Under the pieces are notes generated by a model, which worked only from the letters and a program-made list of their open reading frames with translations, was not told the DNA's origin and did not search any database. Shown in pieces: positions 1-7,177 of a stretch of 10,134 nt of DNA (position 1 is the stretch's first letter; every line of letters starts with the position of its first letter). Source of the DNA: an uncultured Ignavibacteria bacterium (GTDB lineage: Bacteria; Bacteroidota; Ignavibacteria; Kapaibacteriales; UBA961); contig CALMMI010000183.1 of assembly GCA_937868245.1 (NCBI GenBank), positions 1 to 10,134 of the forward strand, written 5' to 3'. The translations under genes were made by a program, and so were the position numbers.

Positions 1-62
1 AATGCAACAATGAAGATTTTCATAAGTTTACGTAAAAATGATAAGATTAAAGAATATATATA

Positions 63-719
63 TTATCTTATATTAGAATTGTGAGGATTTATACCAGTCC
101 AATTGGGCATTGTATAATTGGAGGCAACCGTGTCAATTGTTAATTCCATATCCTTGGCTTCAGCTGGAATAAAATAATCAAACCCCGAGTTAGCTTTTAC
201 TGCCTGTGCAAAGTTGTAACCCGACTTAAAATCCTTTGCCCAGCTTCTCCATTCAACTTTAGAAGGGTCGCCGCCAATGTATATCATACCCTTCCAATTG
301 AATAAACCGTATAGTTTTATATCTTTTGCTTCGGTAAATAGTTTCCCGCTGTATTTTTTTGGACTGGTAATAAGAAGTACCTCTTCGGCTACCCCTAAGC
401 CACCTGTTGTTGTATCATTCAGATTCATTGCTTCGGTGGGCAGATCATCGTTAAAACCAATTGTAAAGGTGTTTGTTGCTTTGTCAATATAGCCGTCTCC
501 GTATATATACGCATAATCGGGATTAGGTCTGGATATTGACCAAACGATAGCAAAATATGCATCATCAGGAATTGTATAATTCTTCGGATTGGATATTTTC
601 CCCGTAAACGAATGTTTATAGGTAGGGAATTCCTTTTTTGTTGGGGCGGTACTTGCATCCGAACAGGAACCCAAAATGCTGATTGACAAAAATGCAGTTA
701 GTATGAAAATATTCTTCAT
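63..719 (-). CDS. Small exported lipoprotein, last gene of the ECF sigma operon
   Basis: I do not recognise a named family. The 218-residue product begins MKNIFILTAF, a basic and hydrophobic type II signal peptide, and has a lipobox L16-G17-S18-C19. It is therefore probably acylated on Cys19 and anchored in a membrane after export. The mature part is rich in Tyr, Asp, Asn and Thr and alternates hydrophobic and polar residues, which suggests a small beta-sandwich-like domain. No catalytic motif is visible. The ATG at 719 is preferred over an in-frame TTG at 761 because the signal peptide starts exactly there; the extension would add 14 residues before it. It follows the anti-sigma-like gene by 45 bp on the same strand, so co-transcription is likely. 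By position it could be a sensor or effector of that envelope signalling unit, but this is inference. No Shine-Dalgarno sequence is evident, and the upstream stretch is AT-rich. Confidence 0.8.
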   Translation of the reverse strand: MKNIFILTAFLSISILGSCSDASTAPTKKEFPTYKHSFTGKISNPKNYTIPDDAYFAIVWSISRPNPDYAYIYGDGYIDKATNTFTIGFNDDLPTEAMNLNDTTTGGLGVAEEVLLITSPKKYSGKLFTEAKDIKLYGLFNWKGMIYIGGDPSKVEWRSWAKDFKSGYNFAQAVKANSGFDYFIPAEAKDMELTIDTVASNYTMPNWTGINPHNSNIR

Positions 720-764
720 AAATGATGAAATAAAATAATAAATAAATAAACTCTGTTGCAATTC

Positions 765-1988
765 TTAAAACACTATATCCAAACCATAGGTAAAACCAAT
801 CTTTGAAACCATTTGATAACGGTTGCTTTCATTGTTAAACAAAAGCCCCGAAACTTCCGCCCCCACATGTAACGAAACCCTTCTATCCGGCATCCACCGC
901 ATTCCTAATGATGTTTTTGTGAGCGGACCTACTTGAGTAACGGCAACCGTAGTTTGTCCGTATGGACGCATATCTGCAAATGAAACAAGCGAGCCAAATT
1001 CATAACGGAACGCACCGCCAGCCCAGAAAATAGACTGCCGGGGAACAAACTGCTGATTCGTGTACTGTACAAAGAGCGGTAGATCTTCCTGTCCGACCGC
1101 TACACCTGCCGAGGAATTATCAGAAAGTTTGTAGAATAATGAAGCTGAAATATTGTTAAATGCCCTGTTTTGGCTAACTCCTAAGTTTGCAGAATAGGTG
1201 CGGAAATCTTGAATCCCATTCATTTGCAGCATAAACGGCACTTTATCTGAGTGGTCAACCCGAGGGCTATCCTGTACATCTGCTGTAATTGTAGTGAAGG
1301 TTTGCGTATTGCCATTGGCACGTATTAATTTATCATCAGTCACTTCCGAGATTTGCGGAACGCTGCTTGATGGATCTTGTTCGGCAGCTTGCAGCTGTTT
1401 TTGAACAGAAGGTTCAGTTGCTGACAATGACGAAACTGCAGGTAACTTCTCGCTGTTTATAAACCGTTCAACAGGAACATACACTGTTCTTGTGATGATC
1501 TTCGGTTCTGATTGGCGGGTGATTTCAGTTGGAATCTCCGAAGCCATTTGCTTGATTGTACTGTTATCCGCTTGTTTGATTGCACTGTTACCCGTTTGTT
1601 CCGAGCGAGCTGCTGCCTGTTTGTTTTCAAACGTCGGAATGTCGCTATTTGTTGATTTCATAATCACGAATGTAAGAAGAGCCCCAAGCGCAGCACCAAA
1701 TAAAGAGGGGAGAACTTTTGCTATTGATGTCAGAAGTGGTGAGGATGTAAGAGCTCCAAGTGCCGTAGTGACACCCGCCGCTTTTAGGATGTTCCTGCCT
1801 ATAAATGCAGGAGGGGTCATGCTGCCGGCATCATTGAATGCTACAGCGCGCATTTGGAGGGCATCGTAAAATTCTTCTTGCAAGTCTGCATCGTTGGATA
1901 GAGCTGAAAAAACTGTACTTTTTTCAACAGCATTTGCCTCGCCGTCGATAACAAGATAGAGGAGTTCGGAGTAATTGTTGTTATTCAT
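765..1988 (-). CDS. Anti-sigma-factor-like membrane protein with C-terminal beta-barrel-like domain
   Basis: The protein has 407 residues. Residues 1-60 resemble the cytoplasmic N-terminus of anti-sigma factors (SELLYLVIDGEANAVEK, then an acidic 'NDADLQEEFYDAL' helix). Residues about 92-112 form one strong transmembrane segment; 68-90 are weakly hydrophobic. Residues 113-250 are a Ser/Thr/Gln/Pro-rich linker, apparently periplasmic, with a short internal repeat. Residues 250-407 alternate polar and hydrophobic residues in a strand-like pattern (ISASLFYKL, SAGVAVGQ, AFRYEF, SLGMRWM, SLHVGAEVSGLLF) and end in YGLDIVF. The terminal Phe is typical of outer-membrane barrels. No Cys/His zinc motif is seen. 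The gene starts 8 bp after the sigma-factor stop, so the two are probably translationally coupled, and the N-terminus likely binds that sigma factor. The function of the C-terminal domain is inferred; it might be a soluble periplasmic beta domain rather than a true barrel. Confidence 0.8.
   Translation of the reverse strand: MNNNNYSELLYLVIDGEANAVEKSTVFSALSNDADLQEEFYDALQMRAVAFNDAGSMTPPAFIGRNILKAAGVTTALGALTSSPLLTSIAKVLPSLFGAALGALLTFVIMKSTNSDIPTFENKQAAARSEQTGNSAIKQADNSTIKQMASEIPTEITRQSEPKIITRTVYVPVERFINSEKLPAVSSLSATEPSVQKQLQAAEQDPSSSVPQISEVTDDKLIRANGNTQTFTTITADVQDSPRVDHSDKVPFMLQMNGIQDFRTYSANLGVSQNRAFNNISASLFYKLSDNSSAGVAVGQEDLPLFVQYTNQQFVPRQSIFWAGGAFRYEFGSLVSFADMRPYGQTTVAVTQVGPLTKTSLGMRWMPDRRVSLHVGAEVSGLLFNNESNRYQMVSKIGFTYGLDIVF
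1548..1595 (-). repeat. Two-copy 24-bp in-frame tandem repeat inside the anti-sigma-like gene
   Basis: Positions 1548-1571 and 1572-1595 are near-identical 24-mers differing at a few bases. On the coding strand they give the octapeptides NSAIKQAD and NSTIKQMA in the linker just after the transmembrane segment. The repeat is in frame, lies in low-complexity linker and looks like a recent slippage duplication. Confidence 0.8.
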
Positions 1989-1996
1989 AAGTTTAC

Positions 1997-2557
1997 TTAT
2001 TTATCTTGGAAATAAGGTGCAAGTGTTTTCCGCAGAGATACCTTAGCGCGGACAACCCAGTTTCTGACCGTAGTAACGGGAACATTCATCATATCGCCGA
2101 TTTCCTGATAGGAGTATCCGTTATAGAGTTGGAGAACAACGGCTTCCCGTTGGTCGTCGGGCAGGATATCCAAACTGAGACCGAGAACTTCCTTTAGGTC
2201 TTGATTTTCGAATTGATTGTCGGAATGTGGATACTCAAATTCATCCGACTGTATGAGAGAGCTTTTGCGCTGACGTTTTACATTTAAGCACAGGTTACGG
2301 GCTATACGGAAAATGAAGGCTTGAAGATTTATAATCTGCTCTCCATTTTGAGCCGATTTTATTACGCGGATAAATGTCTCTTGCAGAACATCCTCGGCAG
2401 ATCGCGAATCATCCAATATACGCCGACAATATACATACGCGCGTTGCCCGTAGCGGGAGTAGAGTTCGGAACACGCCATTTCTCTTTCGCGACCTGTTTG
2501 CCCGTGAATCACGGCAATCAGTTCGGTATCGCTATATGGGGTAGTTCGTTTGCTCAT
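1997..2557 (-). CDS. ECF-family RNA polymerase sigma factor
   Basis: This 186-residue protein has the size and order of a group 4 (ECF) sigma factor. Region 2 spans about residues 25-95, with the core-binding motif AEDVLQETF at 54-62 and a basic AFIFRIARNLCLNVKRQRK segment at about 80-98 corresponding to regions 2.3-2.4. A variable linker at 100-120 follows. Region 4 spans about 125-180, with LPDDQREAVVLQLYNGYSY leading into the helix-turn-helix QEIGDMMNVPVTTVRNWVVRAK that reads the -35 element. No long C-terminal extension or region 1.1/3 is present, as expected for ECF factors. It directs RNA polymerase to a specific promoter set and is normally held by a cognate anti-sigma factor. The next gene, 8 bp downstream, fits that partner. 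The ATG at 2557 has no clear Shine-Dalgarno sequence, which is common in this phylum. The regulon is unknown; autoregulation of the operon is likely but unproven. Confidence 0.95.
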   Translation of the reverse strand: MSKRTTPYSDTELIAVIHGQTGREREMACSELYSRYGQRAYVYCRRILDDSRSAEDVLQETFIRVIKSAQNGEQIINLQAFIFRIARNLCLNVKRQRKSSLIQSDEFEYPHSDNQFENQDLKEVLGLSLDILPDDQREAVVLQLYNGYSYQEIGDMMNVPVTTVRNWVVRAKVSLRKTLAPYFQDK

Positions 2558-2630
2558 GGAATGTGGTTGTTATTGAATTCTGCCTTTATATGTACGGACA
2601 CGTGGGGAAACAGGTTTGTTTCAGTTGATT

Positions 2631-2638
2631 CAAAAATA
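2631..2638 (-). promoter_or_regulatory. Possible -7 element upstream of the sigma operon
   Basis: On the minus strand this reads TATTTTTG, matching the Bacteroidota housekeeping consensus TAnnTTTG, about 75 bases upstream of the sigma-factor ATG. No TTG sits at the expected -33 spacing; the nearest CAA on the plus strand is at 2675-2677, too far away. In such AT-rich DNA the match could be chance. Confidence 0.2.
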
Positions 2639-2764
2639 TATTTAAAAAAGGGAAAAGAAAGAAAAATAGATAAGCAACGTAAAATGTTAAATATAATCAA
2701 GTAAGTAATAGGGTATTTGAAGTGAAGTTTTGTCTTTGTACGAGTTTCGGATACAACTTATAGG

Positions 2765-2792
2765 TTAATATAACATTAATTGAGTATTTTTG
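2765..2792 (+). promoter_or_regulatory. Possible promoter for the Asp-box protein gene
   Basis: TATTTTTG at 2785-2792 matches the Bacteroidota -7 consensus TAnnTTTG. A start site just after it would leave a leader of roughly 45 nt before the ATG at 2846. The -33 region has only TTA at 2765, not TTG. That part also contains a small inverted repeat, TTAAT (2765-2769) and ATTAA (2775-2779), which could be an operator or chance. Confidence 0.3.
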
Positions 2793-2845
2793 AAAAGTTA
2801 TGCTCTGCTCACTATAATTTTCTTTACATTATTCGCACCCATTCT

Positions 2846-4936
2846 ATGAAAACCGCTCTCATACTATTAGCAAGCATCCTGGTTCTATTCTCAGAATCCA
2901 GAAGCCAATGGACACAAACAAATTTGTATAGTAAACGTATAAGTATATTGGCAGCCAACGATTCTTTTTTATTTGCTGGTACTACAAACGGCATATTTCG
3001 CAGTGAGGATAATGGAAATCATTGGCAGAAAATAAGTCCGACTTCAAAAGATACATCTATATTCCCTATGGTAGTCATGGGAAACAATGTGATTACTCCA
3101 TTTTATTCCAGCACTAATAACGGTACAGAATGGGAACGACACCAAATATTAAATTTTGCTCCTACCGGAAATCTGGTTGTTAAAGACTCTATTCTTTATA
3201 TCGGACGTGATTCTTCTGTTTATTATAGTAACAATAAAGGATTAACTTGGAAGAAAACAGGGTCGAGTTTGCCAGGTGGGAACACTTGCTATACTCTTAC
3301 AATAAACGGCTCCACACTATATGCCGGGGGAGAAAAAGATGTTTTTAAAAGTTCTGATAATGGTACTACATGGGAACGGCTTGGGCGTGCACTATCTTAT
3401 CTTGGCTCAGGAACAATACTCCAACTCTATTCTAAAGATTCCACTGTATTTGCAGCTTACGGATATGGTCTTTACTATAATAATCCATCCGATTCACTTT
3501 GGAAGTCAATGGATTCAGTATGGGGAATAGTGCGTGGGATTATCCAAAAGGATTCAGTCTTATTCGTCGGTATCGATGGATACGAACTGATCTATCGCGG
3601 CTCCAATAACGAAAAAAAATGGAATTCTATACGATTGAAACATACAAATAAGCTTTCTGTGGTTGTGGGTATGGTAAGGAAAGGAAATACTGTATTCGTT
3701 GCTACAGACGCAGGACGGTTGTTCTACAGTAGTGATGAAGGAAATACTTGGGAAGAATCAAAAAATATCGGATTGCGCAGTAATACATCCGTAAGGGAGT
3801 TAGTCTCGTGCGGTGGAACTTTGTTTGCAACATCAGTTGCCGGTATTTCTACCAGTTCAGATAATGGATTAACGTGGATTTCCACAGAAATCATCCAAGC
3901 ACCCATTGCTCTTTATTCCAATGGCTCAAGTGTTTATGCCCTCATTCGTTCTATGGATTCAATTGGACGATTTGGACCCAGCCCCTATGATTCATTGATA
4001 CGGACTACAGATTGCGGGGCCACATGGACTACTTTGAAAACTGATTTTAAGAGGCTTGGGATAAAGTATTTAGCAGAATGTAATTCAGTTTTATATGCTG
4101 CTTCTGAAAACGAAGTTTATAAAAGTTCAGACAGTGGTCGGAGTTGGAGTAAAGAAACAAATATATATTTTAGTAAAGGAATCATAGCAATGACTACAGA
4201 GGATACCACAATCTATTTTTTGGGAGATAAATATGTAAATATCGGAACCAACCGTGGAAAAGCTTGGGAAATTATACTTCATCGCGAAGAAGGATATAGA
4301 AGATTTTATCCAATCAGTATGGTAGTGAAAGATAAAAGAATTTTATTAGGGTCATACAATGAAGGATTATACTGTATTGATACGACTCGCGATGGATATG
4401 GTTATCGAAAAATAGTGAAGATAAATGATGGTAAAACAGCAGAACAATTTAATAGATTTATTGTAAGCGGTTCAAATATTTTTGTAGCAACCGATAATCA
4501 AATTTACAAAAGTACTGACGACGGCAAAAGCTGGACTATTATAGACTCGTTGCTTCCTAAATACAAGATTAACACGTTCATTGCGCATGGTTCTGCATTA
4601 TATATAGCAAGAGGTACAGCAGGTGTATGGAAATATGAAAATATATTAGATGTGAATTCAGATGAAAACCCTGAATCTATACAAGATTCACACATCCTCT
4701 GCTATCCGAATCCTACCGGAAATTCATTGACAATCGACCCGACCGGCATGTCATTTAATAATGCACATTCAGTTCGTTATATCCTCTCAAATTCAATTGG
4801 TGAAAAAGTAATGGAATTTGAGCAGAACGTTCAGAAATGTACAGTAGAGTTTGGCGAGCTGCCAAATGGAGTGTATTCACTGACCGCTATGCAAGGAGTG
4901 CGGAGGTCAACAGTAATGGTCTCGGTATTCAGATAG
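2846..4936 (+). CDS. Secreted Asp-box (BNR-type) beta-propeller protein with T9SS sorting domain
   Basis: The product has 696 residues. MKTALILLASILVLF is a Sec signal peptide with probable cleavage near SRS-Q. The body carries at least ten Asp-box motifs of the S-x-D-x-G-x-x-W type, at about residues 53, 89, 128, 169, 295, 337, 387, 427, 467 and 556, e.g. SSDNGTTW, SSDEGNTW, STDDGKSW. Two degenerate ones (near 214 and 252) fill the largest gap. Asp boxes cap beta-hairpins in sialidase and Vps10/sortilin-like propellers, so one or two propellers are likely. No sialidase arginine triad or FRIP motif is evident, so binding or adhesion is more likely than hydrolysis. Residues about 616-696 start ILCYPNPTGNSLTID and end in strand-rich sequence, a type A T9SS C-terminal signal. 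An in-frame TTG at 2780 is rejected because the signal peptide starts at 2846. The ligand is unknown. Confidence 0.92.
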   Translation: MKTALILLASILVLFSESRSQWTQTNLYSKRISILAANDSFLFAGTTNGIFRSEDNGNHWQKISPTSKDTSIFPMVVMGNNVITPFYSSTNNGTEWERHQILNFAPTGNLVVKDSILYIGRDSSVYYSNNKGLTWKKTGSSLPGGNTCYTLTINGSTLYAGGEKDVFKSSDNGTTWERLGRALSYLGSGTILQLYSKDSTVFAAYGYGLYYNNPSDSLWKSMDSVWGIVRGIIQKDSVLFVGIDGYELIYRGSNNEKKWNSIRLKHTNKLSVVVGMVRKGNTVFVATDAGRLFYSSDEGNTWEESKNIGLRSNTSVRELVSCGGTLFATSVAGISTSSDNGLTWISTEIIQAPIALYSNGSSVYALIRSMDSIGRFGPSPYDSLIRTTDCGATWTTLKTDFKRLGIKYLAECNSVLYAASENEVYKSSDSGRSWSKETNIYFSKGIIAMTTEDTTIYFLGDKYVNIGTNRGKAWEIILHREEGYRRFYPISMVVKDKRILLGSYNEGLYCIDTTRDGYGYRKIVKINDGKTAEQFNRFIVSGSNIFVATDNQIYKSTDDGKSWTIIDSLLPKYKINTFIAHGSALYIARGTAGVWKYENILDVNSDENPESIQDSHILCYPNPTGNSLTIDPTGMSFNNAHSVRYILSNSIGEKVMEFEQNVQKCTVEFGELPNGVYSLTAMQGVRRSTVMVSVFR

Positions 4937-5009
4937 AAAGTATCTCTTTATCCACTGCCAACTTATTGCGTGCTTTTGCACCTTTTGCGATTAAAAGAGA
5001 ATTTTTTAT

Positions 5010-5080
5010 CTATGTTCCCTATGTTCCTATGTGTTTAAAAGAAAAATAATTTAAACACATAGGCACATAGAAAAACATAG
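5010..5080. repeat. Long imperfect inverted repeat of ctatgt/acatag units between convergent genes
   Basis: The left arm 5010-5039 pairs with the right arm 5050-5080 around a 10-nt A-rich loop. The innermost 14 bp (cctatgtgtttaaa at 5026-5039 against 5050-5063) are perfect. The outer part matches as ctatgt blocks interrupted by small mismatches. Each arm is itself made of about three 7-9-bp units (ctatgttcc, ctatgttc, ctatgtg). It begins 73 bp after the plus-strand stop and ends 1 bp before the minus-strand stop codon. It may halt transcription from both sides, but no run of U follows the hairpin in either direction, so it is not a standard intrinsic terminator. A dispersed REP-like element is an alternative. 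Confidence 0.85.
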
Positions 5081-5081
5081 G

Positions 5082-6836
5082 CTACTCCTTCACAACCTTC
5101 ACCCGCTCCACAACTCCGCCATCGCTTACCTCGATACAATACATACCGCTCGGCTGCCCGGCAATATCAAGCGTAAGGGAAGTACCGCTTATGTTTGATT
5201 GCTCAAGCAAGATTTGCCCGTAAAGGTTGACTAGTTTGATTCTGCCGTTGGTTAAACCTTTTCCGAAATCAACTGTAAGGTATCCTGTTGTAGGGTTTGG
5301 ATAGAGTAAAAGCTGAGGGGATGCTGTACGGATACCCTCACTAACATCAGAGGTGGAACTTTCTTGTGATAGTTTTAACACAAAAACATCGTAACTGCTG
5401 CTGCCCTTTGATGCGGTAACATTGTACACAGAGTCACCGGGATTAAAATCAACAGTACCATAAAAGATTCCTGATGTATAGATATTTCCGGATTTATCAA
5501 CGTCAATTGAATACCCGGCTTCAAAGACATCCGAAGAATTAAGAGTACTACCTATATTTAATGCGTAGGTAAAATTGCCAAGAGAATCCAATTTTAGAAT
5601 GTAAATGTCATTTCTGCCTGCTGACTTTATATAAACAGTATCAGCACCGGGATTAAAATCCACCGTTCCCGTAAAACCTCCGGTTGTGTAAATGTTTCCG
5701 CGGGTATCTAAAGCGATTGAATTCCCATTATCTAAGGAATAATCGCCGATACTTCTAACCCATTTAAAATTACCATATTTATCTAACTTTACTATAAATA
5801 CATCTGTAGTTGGTGTACTGGTTTGAGTATTTGGTTTAGATGTTACCGTAAAAGTGTCGATGCCCGGGTCGAAATCTACTTTACCTATAAATGAGCCGGC
5901 ACAATATACATTTTCCGTGAGGTCAACTGCAAGCCCCACAGTCCTAAATTCTGTATTCTTACCCCCAACTCTCTTAGCCCACACAAACTTTGCGGAAGAA
6001 TCTAATTTTAGGATAAACATATCATTTGAACCCACACTTTTGATTTTAAACGAATCTAAACCCGGGTCGAAATCTACAGTTCCGCTGAAACCGCCCACAA
6101 TATAAATATTACGTTTTGAATCAACTACCATTGAATGATTCGTTTGGGCAGGACTTCCGCCCGTATTTTTAGCCCATATCAATTTGCCGGAAGCATCCAG
6201 CTTTACAATGAAAAGACTCCGGTTTGCACCGGAATCCATTGTGAAACTGCTATCTTCACTCGGGTCGAAATCCGCAATCCCTTTAAAATAACCTGCTGCA
6301 TATACATTGCCCGATGCGTCGAAACTAACAGAAGTTCCAAAATCCATTTCGGGTCCACCGAACTGATCTACCCATGCAAAGTTACCCAATGAATCCAATT
6401 TAAATACAAAAACGTCGTACACACCCTGTGCTTTACGGTGAGCAACTCCCTGACCCGGATCAAAATCGGTTCTTCCGCTAAAATAACCGGTAACATACGC
6501 ATTCCCATAGGAATCTACCTTTCCCGAAATTACGTTTTCATTGCTTTCATCTCCGATATGTTTTGACCACAGGAATTTTCCGGTAGGGGAGAACTTTGTA
6601 ATTAAAATATCATTGTCAGCACCATCAATTGTTATTGGAGGTTGGGTACTGTCAACTTGAATTTTTCCGGAGAAATTCCCGATTGTATATACATTTCCTG
6701 AATTGTCCACCGATATTTTTGGAACAATATTTCCGATAATTCTTTTAACAAATTGAAACTGGGGTTGCTCTGAATATGCAGTGTTTTTAGTGAAGAATGT
6801 AATGACGGCAACAATCAGTAATGTAACTATTTTCAT
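5082..6836 (-). CDS. Secreted seven-repeat (SBBP-like) beta-propeller protein with T9SS sorting domain
   Basis: This 584-residue protein starts with the signal peptide MKIVTLLIVAVITFF (cleavage near AYS-E). Seven repeats spaced about 65-70 residues apart each end in N-(V/I/A)-Y-x-x-G-x-F-x-G-x-x-D-F-(D/N)-P-G, at about residues 48, 112, 177, 243, 309, 381 and 451; the first is the most degenerate. Each is preceded by a 'KLDSxGNFxWA' strand pair. This is the pattern of SBBP/beta-propeller repeats, and seven copies fit one closed seven-bladed propeller. The repeated acidic DFDPG loops could bind calcium, which is inference. Residues about 508-584 (LLLYPNPTTGYLTVDF to ERVKVVKE) are a T9SS type A sorting domain, so the protein should be exported across the outer membrane and probably attached to the surface or released. 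No enzyme motif is visible. It converges with the Asp-box gene; a decayed relative of its C-terminus lies just upstream. Confidence 0.92.
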   Translation of the reverse strand: MKIVTLLIVAVITFFTKNTAYSEQPQFQFVKRIIGNIVPKISVDNSGNVYTIGNFSGKIQVDSTQPPITIDGADNDILITKFSPTGKFLWSKHIGDESNENVISGKVDSYGNAYVTGYFSGRTDFDPGQGVAHRKAQGVYDVFVFKLDSLGNFAWVDQFGGPEMDFGTSVSFDASGNVYAAGYFKGIADFDPSEDSSFTMDSGANRSLFIVKLDASGKLIWAKNTGGSPAQTNHSMVVDSKRNIYIVGGFSGTVDFDPGLDSFKIKSVGSNDMFILKLDSSAKFVWAKRVGGKNTEFRTVGLAVDLTENVYCAGSFIGKVDFDPGIDTFTVTSKPNTQTSTPTTDVFIVKLDKYGNFKWVRSIGDYSLDNGNSIALDTRGNIYTTGGFTGTVDFNPGADTVYIKSAGRNDIYILKLDSLGNFTYALNIGSTLNSSDVFEAGYSIDVDKSGNIYTSGIFYGTVDFNPGDSVYNVTASKGSSSYDVFVLKLSQESSTSDVSEGIRTASPQLLLYPNPTTGYLTVDFGKGLTNGRIKLVNLYGQILLEQSNISGTSLTLDIAGQPSGMYCIEVSDGGVVERVKVVKE

Positions 6837-6889
6837 AAGCGCAGTAGATGGTAATTTTACAAATAAAAGTAAATATACTTATTATTTAT

Positions 6890-7048
6890 TTATTCTTTGA
6901 TAAGTTTCACACGCTCCACAATCCCGCCTTCGCTTACCTCAATACAATACATACCGCTCGGCTGCTCAGAAATATAGAGTAATAGTGTGAATTTATCAAA
7001 GGAATAAGAAAACTCTTTTCTTTTTTTGGGGTTCCCTGCGTTTGATTT
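6890..7048 (-). pseudogene. Orphan C-terminal fragment of a T9SS-sorted protein
   Basis: The minus-strand frame ending in TAA at 6890-6892 encodes ISEQPSGMYCIEVSEGG followed by IVERVKLIKE. This is nearly the same as the last residues of the adjacent propeller protein (QPSGMYCIEVSDGG, VVERVKVVKE). Over about 69 aligned bases (roughly 6905-6973 against 5097-5165) I count 8 mismatches. Similarity fades upstream, although TLxxIxxQ-type strand residues still align. The frame is open back to a TAG at 7049-7051 with no suitable start codon and no signal peptide. Its stop lies 53 bp before the start of the intact propeller gene, on the same strand. It is best read as the relic of a duplicated or recombined secreted-protein gene. 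Confidence 0.8.
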
Positions 7049-7098
7049 CTAAGCAGTCGTTTGCGGTCACCCGTTGCCGTCCGGGCAGCTGGTTCAGG
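7028..7098. other. GC-rich island between homopolymer tracts, unclassified
   Basis: By hand count 43 of 71 bases are G or C (about 61%), against a clearly AT-rich surround. It is flanked by T runs at 7021-7027 and 7112-7122. Short self-complementary pieces occur: CCCG/CGGG around 7070-7084, and on the minus strand CGG-GUGA-CCG, a GNRA-type loop. A minus-strand frame reads PGRQRVTANDCLEIKRREP through it but has no signal peptide, domain or ribosome site I recognise. It could be a dispersed intergenic repeat, part of an RNA, or the relic that truncated the T9SS gene fragment. I cannot assign it. Confidence 0.4.
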
Positions 7099-7141
7099 AA
7101 TATTATAATTTTTCTTTTTTTTATGTTGATAAATTCGTAAG

Positions 7142-7170
7142 TTGGTTTTAGAAAAAAATACAGGTAGTAT
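7142..7170 (+). promoter_or_regulatory. Candidate promoter for the structured RNA
   Basis: TTGGTT (7142-7147) is followed after 17 bases by TAGTAT (7165-7170), an acceptable -35/-10 pair. An imperfect Bacteroidota-type box (TTTATTTG, 7170-7177) overlaps its end. Either would place the RNA start near 7177-7184, just before the first base-paired arm. The sequence is AT-rich, so chance matches are easy. Confidence 0.35.
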
Positions 7171-7177
7171 TTATTTG

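Noticed and set aside
41..71. AT-only inverted repeat (ATAAGAT ... ATCTTAT) at the end of the lipoprotein gene
   Set aside because: The stem is all A-T, overlaps the stop codon and has no convincing U-tract, so I do not call it a terminator.
277..492. Plus-strand open frame opposite the lipoprotein gene
   Set aside because: It is fully antisense to a better-supported gene with a signal peptide and lipobox.
2321..2704. Plus-strand 127-codon open frame across the sigma-factor 5' end
   Set aside because: It is antisense to a clear ECF sigma factor, and its tail (KGKERKIDKQRK) is just translated A-rich intergenic DNA.
2780..2845. TTG-started 22-residue extension of the Asp-box protein
   Set aside because: The extension precedes a complete signal peptide starting at ATG 2846 and overlaps the candidate promoter.
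7028..7098. tRNA or tmRNA in the GC-rich island
   Set aside because: No cloverleaf with an acceptor stem, 5-bp anticodon stem and T-arm could be formed on either strand.
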